Both the position numbers and the translations under genes were made by a program. A DNA stretch of 11,025 bases from Sphingobacterium thalpophilum (GTDB taxonomy: Bacteria > Bacteroidota > Bacteroidia > Flavobacteriales > Flavobacteriaceae), in the NCBI GenBank assembly GCA_943328865.2, contig CALQBR020000016.1:1-11025 (forward strand), read 5' to 3'. This document shows positions 1-5,049 of the stretch, piece by piece. Within the stretch, counting starts at the first letter, position 1. The number at the start of each line of letters is the position of its first letter. The notes under the pieces are model-generated. The model saw only the letters and a program-made list of their open reading frames with translations, made no database searches and was not told the DNA's origin.

Positions 1-260
1 TCAAGTGATTTAGAATCCTGTATAGTAGGATTGGATTTTGTTACTTTACTTTTTTGATCAACTGTATTTTTCTGAAGGACTACTTTCTTGGTAACATTTT
101 TTTTTGGAACATTTTTTTTGGCAATCGCTTTATTACTTGTTTTAACAACAGTGGTATTACCATTTCTAATTATCCTTTTAGTTGAATACACCACAGGTAT
201 GGAGGCATTACAACTGACAATAAGTAATACTAATATATAAAATAACAGTTTTCTAATCAT
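1..260 (-). CDS. Lysine-rich lipoprotein, N-terminal part (runs off left edge)
   Basis: The first 86 codons of a minus-strand gene are visible, beginning with ATG at 260-258. The product starts MIRKLLFYILVLLIVSC: a short basic end, a hydrophobic core and a lipobox-like VSC, so Cys17 is the probable lipidation site. A low-complexity stretch rich in Lys, Asn, Thr and Val follows (KKNVPKKNVTKK), which looks like a flexible basic tether. The catalytic or binding part lies outside the window. From memory, Flavobacterium genomes often place a glucosaminidase/LysM lipoprotein next to this kind of PLP enzyme. That would fit a basic, wall-proximal linker, but nothing visible here proves it. The start codon overlaps the stop of the upstream enzyme gene by four bases (ATGA), which suggests co-transcription and translational coupling. 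The reading frame is open to the window edge. Confidence 0.75.
   Translation of the reverse strand, partial: MIRKLLFYILVLLIVSCNASIPVVYSTKRIIRNGNTTVVKTSNKAIAKKNVPKKNVTKKVVLQKNTVDQKSKVTKSNPTIQDSKSL
97..119. repeat. Two long T homopolymers inside the lipoprotein gene
   Basis: A run of nine T (97-105) and a run of eight T (112-119) lie six bases apart. On the coding strand they are A9 and A8, and they encode the repeated KKNV tether. Each run is flanked by the same bases, giving a short imperfect duplication of about 15 bases. Both runs are in frame here. Such tracts can slip during replication or transcription. Confidence 0.6.
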
Positions 261-1159
261 TGTGTTTGTATTAATAGTCCGTTTTTATTTTTTATTTTCT
301 GATTCATCCCTGCAACACCCTGTAATCCACCGGTATGAATGGCGAGTATTTTAGAACCATTAGGGAAATATCCTTTTTCAATTAAATCAAAAATCCCATA
401 CATCATTTTCCCTGTATAAATAGGATCTAATGGAATAGCCGTTTCTTGATAGAATCCATTGATAAAACGGATTAATGCTTCATTTATTTTACCATAACCT
501 CCAAAATGATAGTCATGAATCAGTTCCCAACTTTCTTTATTTACAAATTTACGAATATCATCCGACAAAAAAGATCCTTTCAATGCTGGAAATCCAATAA
601 TTTTTTGGTTAGGCAAGGTCGCATTAATAATTCCAGCTATAGTGCCCCCGGTTCCTACTGCACTGCAAATATGAGTAAACGAAGTGTCTTTTTGTGTTAA
701 AATCTCACCACAACCCTTTATCGCTAAAGCGTTAGTCCCTCCTTCTGGCAGCAAATAAAAATCGCCATAATTTGCTTTTAACGATTTGATAAAAGTCGGT
801 AACTCTTTATCTCTATAGGTATCCCTAGAGACAAAATTAAGCACCATCCCGCAACCTTTAGAGAAAGACAATGTCGGATTACTTTCCACTTTTGACCCTA
901 ATTCTTCTCCTCTAATAATTCCAACTGTTTCAAAGCCAAATTCTTTTCCCGCTGCAGCAACAGCAGCAATGTGATTAGAAAAAGCGCCTCCAAAAGTGAG
1001 GAGTTTAGTTTTTCCTTCTTTCCTTGCCTGAATCAAATTGTATTTTAACTTTCTAAATTTATTACCTGAAACAAAAGGATGAATTAAATCCTCACGTCTC
1101 ACATATAAAGAAGCCTTGCTCGTGGGCAGCGAAATTTTCTGAGTCAGTATTTTATTCAA
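257..1159 (-). CDS. PLP-dependent D-cysteine desulfhydrase / ACC deaminase family enzyme
   Basis: This 300-residue protein has the length and motifs of the ACC deaminase/D-cysteine desulfhydrase family (fold type II PLP enzymes, cytosolic). SGNKFRKLKYN carries the PLP Schiff-base lysine, Lys34. GGAFSNHIAA (57-66) supplies the Ser-Asn-His substrate triad, and GTGGTIAGI is the PLP phosphate loop. Two positions separate the two activities. ACC deaminases have Glu295 and Leu322 (Pseudomonas numbering); here the matching residues are Thr249 in DPIYTGK and Thr276 in IHTGG, with the same 27-residue spacing. Those are desulfhydrase-type residues, so the likely reaction is D-cysteine to pyruvate, ammonia and sulfide. 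The start is a TTG (1159-1157): an in-frame stop lies 12 to 15 bases upstream and there is no early internal ATG. The gene overlaps the downstream lipoprotein gene by four bases. The family is near certain and the substrate is inferred. Confidence 0.93.
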   Translation of the reverse strand: MNKILTQKISLPTSKASLYVRREDLIHPFVSGNKFRKLKYNLIQARKEGKTKLLTFGGAFSNHIAAVAAAGKEFGFETVGIIRGEELGSKVESNPTLSFSKGCGMVLNFVSRDTYRDKELPTFIKSLKANYGDFYLLPEGGTNALAIKGCGEILTQKDTSFTHICSAVGTGGTIAGIINATLPNQKIIGFPALKGSFLSDDIRKFVNKESWELIHDYHFGGYGKINEALIRFINGFYQETAIPLDPIYTGKMMYGIFDLIEKGYFPNGSKILAIHTGGLQGVAGMNQKIKNKNGLLIQTQ

Positions 1160-1177
1160 AAAAAAATAAATTTACTG

Positions 1178-1185
1178 CAAATATA
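1178..1185 (-). promoter_or_regulatory. Probable -7 box for the PLP enzyme gene
   Basis: Read on the minus strand, 1185-1178 is TATATTTG, a full match to the Bacteroidota TAnnTTTG -7 element. Transcription would begin about six bases further on, near 1172, leaving a leader of only about 12 bases before the TTG start. No good -33 TTG is seen at the usual spacing. The following stretch of T (A on the plus strand) replaces any Shine-Dalgarno site. Confidence 0.5.
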
Positions 1186-1314
1186 CAACACAAAACAATT
1201 CATTTTAGAAATTCAATATCAATAATATAGTTAATGAATGTAGTTCAATTTCTTGTTTTAAAACTTAATCTGAACAAATCATACTTATGTTAAATTTCTT
1301 ACAGCTATCTAAGC

Positions 1315-1343
1315 TTGTTTAATAAACGCCATTTATACTTTCG
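1315..1343 (+). promoter_or_regulatory. Candidate promoter upstream of the DUF5522-type gene
   Basis: TTG at 1315-1317 is followed 18 bases later by TACTTTCG (1336-1343), a near match to TAnnTTTG. Spacing and both boxes fit the Bacteroidota sigma-A type. It would give a leader of about 60 bases to the ATG at 1409. Confidence 0.4.
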
Positions 1344-1395
1344 TATTAACTATTAAATATTTGATAACAACATTAGCCATTTACTTTAAAGTTTA

Positions 1396-1403
1396 TAAAT
1401 TTG
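1396..1403 (+). promoter_or_regulatory. Alternative -7 box close to the DUF5522-type gene
   Basis: TAAATTTG is a perfect TAnnTTTG match but lacks a well-placed -33 TTG. A transcript from here would start near 1410, at or just past the ATG at 1409, and would favour the internal ATG at 1436. It may also be a chance match in AT-rich DNA. Confidence 0.25.
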
Positions 1404-1408
1404 TAGCA

Positions 1409-1591
1409 ATGAAGGATCTCAGAAATAAAAACACAATGACAGAAGGTGAAGATTTTTATTTCACCTCTGAAGGATATAAATGCTTCACAGAGAAACACCA
1501 CCTAAAAAGGGGGTATTGCTGCAAAAGCGGTTGCCGACATTGTCCTTATGGGTTTGACAAAAACACCAATACGATTCGAAAGAAACGCTAA
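1409..1591 (+). CDS. Small cysteine-rich DUF5522-type protein
   Basis: This is a 60-residue basic protein. Its core, GEDFYFTSEGYKCFTEKHHL, is followed by KRGYCCKSGCRHCPYGFD (33-50), which I recognise as the DUF5522 family signature. Cys37, Cys38, Cys42 and Cys45 in a CCx3Cx2CPYG arrangement could bind a metal ion or an iron-sulfur cluster; that is inferred, and no function is established to my knowledge. The frame extends upstream to a TTG at 1361, but I chose ATG 1409 because the family is short and normally begins a few residues before the GEDFY core. ATG 1436 (51 residues) is also possible. There is no signal peptide, so it is probably cytosolic. It stands alone between the divergent enzyme pair and hutU, with 163 bases before hutU. 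Confidence 0.8.
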   Translation: MKDLRNKNTMTEGEDFYFTSEGYKCFTEKHHLKRGYCCKSGCRHCPYGFDKNTNTIRKKR

Positions 1592-1604
1592 AGAGATTTC
1601 GAAT
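1574..1604. repeat. Inverted repeat straddling the DUF5522-type stop codon
   Basis: ATTCGAAA (1574-1581) and TTTCGAAT (1597-1604) are perfect 8-base complements around a 15-base loop that contains the TAA stop (1589-1591). No T tract follows, so it is not a canonical intrinsic terminator. It may be an RNA 3-prime end stem, or chance. Confidence 0.4.
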
Positions 1605-1754
1605 TTGGAGATAAAAAACAAGATAATTGTTAATGAATTTGAGATTATGAAATCGGTAGCACAACGAAACCTTATTTAGGATTTTAATAAAAAACACATT
1701 TACAATAAAAATTCAGGGTTAAAATTTCCAAACCTAAATATCAAAACCTACTTT

Positions 1755-3740
1755 ATGACATTCCAAGAGCAAATACAACAAGGAATTCCTGCAATTTTAC
1801 CACAACCTAAACCTTACGAAACGGAGATTAACCATGCTCCAAAACGCAAGGAAATTCTATCAGAGGACGAAAAGAAATTGGCGCTTCGAAACGCCTTACG
1901 CTATTTCGAACCCCAACATCACGCCGAATTAATTCAAGAATTCGCCGAAGAATTAGAAAAATACGGTCGCATCTATATGTATCGTTTGCGTCCTGATTAT
2001 AAAATGTATGCGCGTCCCGTGAATGAATATCCTGGAAAAAGCGAACAAGCTAAGGCGATTATGCTAATGATTCAGAATAATTTAGATTATGCAGTGGCAC
2101 AACATCCTCATGAATTGATTACCTACGGAGGCAATGGGGCCGTTTTTCAAAACTGGGCGCAGTACTTACTCACCATGAAATATTTATCGGAAATGACCGA
2201 TGAACAAACCCTAACCATGTTTTCTGGTCATCCAATGGGGTTGTTCCCTTCCCACCAAGAAGCACCTAGAGTGGTAGTAACTAACGGCATGGTAATTCCA
2301 AACTATTCTAAACCAGATGATTGGGAAAAAATGAATGCCTTAGGGGTGTCGCAATATGGTCAAATGACTGCGGGCAGCTATATGTATATCGGTCCACAAG
2401 GAATTGTTCATGGAACAACGATTACCGTTTTAAATGGATTTAGAAAAATAAAAAAAGAACCTAAAGGTGGACTTTTCGTTACCTCTGGATTAGGAGGCAT
2501 GAGTGGCGCCCAACCCAAAGCAGGGAACATCGCAGGATGCATCACCATTTGTGCCGAAGTCAATCCTAAAATAACACACATTCGTCACAGTCAAGGATGG
2601 ATTAATGAGGTAATTGAAGATATCGATACCTTGGTACAAAGAGTCACTTTGGCGAAAGCCAATAAAGAAGTAGTCTCTATTGCTTATTTAGGCAATGTGG
2701 TAGACATCTGGGAAAAATTCCACGAGGAAAACATACACATCGACCTGGGATCGGACCAAACCTCGCTCCACAATCCATGGGCTGGGGGTTATTATCCCGT
2801 TGGCATCTCATTTGAAGCAGCCAATGAGATGATGGCTACAAATCCAGAATTATTCAAAGAAAAAGTACAGGATACCTTACGTCGACACACGAATGCCATT
2901 AACAAGCATACCGCAAAAGGCACCTACTTTTTTGACTATGGCAACGCATTTTTACTTGAAGCTTCGCGCGCTGGAGCGGATATCATGGCCGAAAATCATA
3001 TCGATTTCAGGTATCCAAGTTATGTTCAAGACATTATGGGACCGATGTGTTTCGATTATGGATTTGGTCCATTTCGTTGGGTTTGTGCATCAGGAAAACC
3101 AGCAGATTTAGAAAAAACCGACGCGATTGCATGTGCGGTTTTAGAAGAAATGATGCTGAATTCACCTGAAGAAATCCAACAACAAATGGCCGATAATATT
3201 CAGTGGATTAAAGGTGCTCAACAAAACAAATTAGTAGTGGGCTCTCAAGCCCGTATTTTATATGCCGATGCCGAAGGGCGTGTCAAAATAGCTGCCGCTT
3301 TCAATCAGGCGATTGCGAAAGGCGAGATTGGCACCGTGATTTTAGGCCGGGATCATCATGATGTTTCGGGTACAGATTCCCCTTACCGTGAAACGTCTAA
3401 TATCTATGATGGTTCGCGATTTACAGCCGACATGGCGATACAAAATGTAATTGGCGACAGTTTTCGAGGCGCCACTTGGGTTTCTATTCATAATGGCGGT
3501 GGCGTAGGCTGGGGTGAGGTCATTAATGGCGGATTCGGAATGGTGCTTGATGGTTCGGAGGCGGCTGCTAAGCGATTGGAATCGATGCTTTTTTGGGATG
3601 TCAACAATGGGATTTCTAGAAGAAGTTGGGCACGAAATGAAGGCGCTATTTTCGCCATCAAACGTGCTATGGCAGCACAACCTTTATTAAAAGTTACCCT
3701 ACCTAATTTAGTGGATGATGCTTTGATAGCGGAAGTTTAA
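1755..3740 (+). CDS. hutU: Urocanate hydratase (urocanase)
   Basis: HutU converts urocanate to 4-imidazolone-5-propionate, the second step of histidine degradation, using tightly bound NAD+ as an electrophile (cytosolic, EC 4.2.1.49). The 661-residue product contains the family's landmarks. These include SQYGQMTAGSYMYIGPQG, the NAD-binding glycine motif GLGGMSGAQP (245-254), DQTSLHNPWAGGYYP, and MGPMCFDYGFGPFRWVCASG. In the last, Cys444 matches the active-site cysteine (Cys410) of the Pseudomonas enzyme as I recall it. The C-terminal GRDHHDVSGTDSPYRETSN and SIHNGGGVGWGE are also present. It is about 100 residues longer than the 550-560-residue Bacillus and Pseudomonas enzymes, with a longer N-terminus and inserted segments; long forms are usual in Bacteroidota. 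The ATG at 1755 gives the expected beginning, but no Shine-Dalgarno site or clear -7 box is seen in the 163 bases upstream. No other hut gene is adjacent. A terminator follows the stop. Confidence 0.97.
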   Translation: MTFQEQIQQGIPAILPQPKPYETEINHAPKRKEILSEDEKKLALRNALRYFEPQHHAELIQEFAEELEKYGRIYMYRLRPDYKMYARPVNEYPGKSEQAKAIMLMIQNNLDYAVAQHPHELITYGGNGAVFQNWAQYLLTMKYLSEMTDEQTLTMFSGHPMGLFPSHQEAPRVVVTNGMVIPNYSKPDDWEKMNALGVSQYGQMTAGSYMYIGPQGIVHGTTITVLNGFRKIKKEPKGGLFVTSGLGGMSGAQPKAGNIAGCITICAEVNPKITHIRHSQGWINEVIEDIDTLVQRVTLAKANKEVVSIAYLGNVVDIWEKFHEENIHIDLGSDQTSLHNPWAGGYYPVGISFEAANEMMATNPELFKEKVQDTLRRHTNAINKHTAKGTYFFDYGNAFLLEASRAGADIMAENHIDFRYPSYVQDIMGPMCFDYGFGPFRWVCASGKPADLEKTDAIACAVLEEMMLNSPEEIQQQMADNIQWIKGAQQNKLVVGSQARILYADAEGRVKIAAAFNQAIAKGEIGTVILGRDHHDVSGTDSPYRETSNIYDGSRFTADMAIQNVIGDSFRGATWVSIHNGGGVGWGEVINGGFGMVLDGSEAAAKRLESMLFWDVNNGISRRSWARNEGAIFAIKRAMAAQPLLKVTLPNLVDDALIAEV

Positions 3741-3741
3741 A

Positions 3742-3772
3742 AATTTGGAAATGTGACAATTTGGAAATGTGA
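3742..3772. repeat. Tandem 15-base direct repeat after hutU
   Basis: AATTTGGAAATGTGA occurs exactly twice, at 3742-3756 and 3758-3772, separated by one C (period 16). It begins one base after the hutU stop and precedes the terminator. It resembles the AATTTG/GAAAATTTG intergenic repeats that I remember as scattered through Flavobacterium genomes; that likeness is from memory. Confidence 0.75.
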
Positions 3773-3781
3773 TACTTATTC

Positions 3782-3816
3782 CTGCAAGTTCTTATTTGGA
3801 CCTTGCAGTTTTTTTT
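3782..3816 (+). terminator. Rho-independent terminator of hutU
   Basis: CTGCAAG (3782-3788) pairs perfectly with CTTGCAG (3802-3808) around a 13-base loop and is followed directly by eight T (3809-3816). It lies 42 bases past the hutU stop and separates hutU from the next lipoprotein gene. Confidence 0.85.
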
Positions 3817-3894
3817 ATGCCGATGCCCTAATATAAAAATGATCCTTTTCTTCCATCAGCATTAAGAATAGGCTTATTATTCAGGAGTTTTCAT

Positions 3895-3925
3895 TTGCAT
3901 ATTTCACTTATTTCCTTTATATTAG
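3895..3925 (+). promoter_or_regulatory. Probable promoter of the DUF4136-type lipoprotein gene
   Basis: TTG at 3895-3897 is followed after 20 bases by TATATTAG (3918-3925), a one-mismatch TAnnTTTG. Transcription would start near 3931, leaving a leader of about 18 bases to ATG 3949. Its position downstream of the hutU terminator supports an independent transcript. Confidence 0.5.
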
Positions 3926-3948
3926 ATTGATTCAAAAACTTGAAAATC

Positions 3949-4479
3949 ATGAAAAAAGTTTATTCCATTTTCATAATGATCCTTTTATTTTTTAGCAGCT
4001 GTAGCAGCATCAGAGTCAATTCAGATTATGATCGTTCGGTTTCGTTTAGCCAATACAAAACCTTTGGTTTTCATAAAAAAGGAATTGACAAAGCACAAAT
4101 TTCAGACTTGGATAAGAAACGCATTCTACGTGCTATAGAAAATGAACTTACTAAAAAAGGGATGACCAAAAGCGAAACCCCTGATTTGTTAGTGAGTATA
4201 TTTACCAAAGAGCGAGAACAAGTCAGCGTCATGCAATACAACGCGGGATGGGGCTATGGTTGGGGATGGGGATGGAATCCCTATTTATGGGGCGGACAAA
4301 CTTACGTTACCACCAATATTGAAGGAACGCTATTTATCGATTTAATTGATGCGCAACAAAAAGAACTCATTTGGCAAGGACAGGGAATCGGCAATCTGAC
4401 TCAAGACCGAGAAAAGAAAGAAGAATGCATCAATGAATTTGTCGCAAAAATTCTAGCGCAATACCCGCCTGTTAAATAG
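3949..4479 (+). CDS. DUF4136-type lipoprotein
   Basis: This 176-residue protein begins MKKVYSIFIMILLFFSSC, a lipoprotein signal with Cys18 as lipid attachment site, so it is an envelope lipoprotein. The mature part follows the DUF4136 plan. SDYDRSVSFSQYKTFGF comes first, then a helix (LDKKRILRAIENELTKKGM), then PDLLVSIFTKEREQ, EGTLFIDLIDAQQKELIWQGQG, and a C-terminal helix ending AKILAQYPP. Residues 100-116, GWGYGWGWGWNPYLWGG, form a Gly/Trp loop seen in many members. An in-frame TTG nine bases upstream is possible, but ATG 3949 gives the proper signal peptide. Upstream are the hutU terminator and its own promoter; downstream is a long gene-free stretch, so it is probably monocistronic. The function of DUF4136 lipoproteins is unknown. 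Confidence 0.9.
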   Translation: MKKVYSIFIMILLFFSSCSSIRVNSDYDRSVSFSQYKTFGFHKKGIDKAQISDLDKKRILRAIENELTKKGMTKSETPDLLVSIFTKEREQVSVMQYNAGWGYGWGWGWNPYLWGGQTYVTTNIEGTLFIDLIDAQQKELIWQGQGIGNLTQDREKKEECINEFVAKILAQYPPVK

Positions 4480-4487
4480 GTGTTTTT

Positions 4488-4560
4488 GGAGAATAGAAAA
4501 TAGCGCATAGATTAGAAACAGAGAGCAGATAGAAATTAGATCTAGAGAACAAAGACTATT
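4488..4560. repeat. Purine-rich degenerate short repeat (ATAGA/TTAGA units)
   Basis: Variants of ATAGA, TTAGA and GAGA recur about every 6 to 10 bases on the plus strand, which is almost free of C. It starts nine bases after the lipoprotein stop codon. Similar tracts occur between genes in Flavobacterium, from memory. No coding potential is seen. Confidence 0.45.
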
Positions 4561-4692
4561 CGCAATCATCAAAACTAAGAGACGCAAGAGATATTCTTAA
4601 AAATCTATTTTGAAGTTTATCATGGAAAACAAAACACTTATTGCTTTAATTCATCTAAAAAAGCAATCCTAATTAATAAATTCTGTTCGATG

Positions 4693-4711
4693 TTGTGTTT
4701 TAAAAACACAA
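4693..4711. repeat. Perfect 9-base palindrome in the spacer
   Basis: TTGTGTTTT (4693-4701) and AAAACACAA (4703-4711) are exact reverse complements around a single A. There is no T tract on either side, so a terminator is unlikely. It could be a dimeric regulator's site or an RNA hairpin, but lies about 280 bases from the next promoter box. Confidence 0.5.
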
Positions 4712-4989
4712 GGAGTACTCAGCAAAAAATTCGCTGCTGGTTATGCCAAAAACCCGCTTTAATCTTTCCTATGTAAGGTATAACTATTATACTCAAAACA
4801 CTTTACTCATTCCTTCCGAACTTCGCAAATGCACCCAACAACAAAAATAGTTTGATTGCAAATTCAACAAGCAACAGCCTTATAACCAATATTTTTTATC
4901 GCAACAACCGGACAAGATTTATTATTAATTTACTATTTTAAAAATTAAAAATTGTTATTATTTCATTATTAAGATAAAATTAATTTAAT

Positions 4990-4997
4990 TATTTTTG
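4990..4997 (+). promoter_or_regulatory. Probable -7 box of the large secreted protein gene
   Basis: TATTTTTG is a full TAnnTTTG match. Transcription would start near 5004 and give a leader of about 46 bases to ATG 5050. This also argues against the upstream TTG at 5002 as a start. No good -33 TTG sits at the usual distance; the region upstream is almost pure A and T. Confidence 0.5.
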
Positions 4998-5049
4998 GAG
5001 GTTGTTAAAATTATCAAAAACATCAGATTTTTCGATTTATAATATATTT

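Larger units (their letters stand above)
4480..5049. other. Gene-free spacer before the large secreted protein gene
   Basis: No convincing gene is seen on either strand in these 570 bases; the longest candidate I noticed by eye, from ATG 4622, is only 16 codons. The stretch holds a purine-rich degenerate repeat (4488-4560), a perfect palindrome (4693-4711), a short CAGC/GCTG stem (4720-4736), a very AT-rich segment (4890-4990) and a consensus -7 box (4990-4997). The DUF4136 gene has no obvious intrinsic terminator here. Confidence 0.6.

Noticed and set aside
1485..1697. Minus-strand open frame of 70 codons over the DUF5522-type gene
   Set aside because: It is antisense to the conserved cysteine motif and has no promoter box or family likeness.
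3342..3680. Minus-strand open frame of 112 codons inside hutU
   Set aside because: It is complementary to the conserved C-terminal urocanase motifs and shows no recognisable protein features.
4622..4672. Short open frame of 16 codons in the spacer
   Set aside because: It is too short, has no ribosome binding site or promoter at the right distance, and shows no recognisable peptide features.
5002..5049. TTG start 16 codons upstream for the large secreted protein
   Set aside because: It would put MLKLSKTSDFSIYNIF before an already good signal peptide that begins at ATG 5050, and the -7 box at 4990-4997 puts the transcript start at about 5004, past the TTG.
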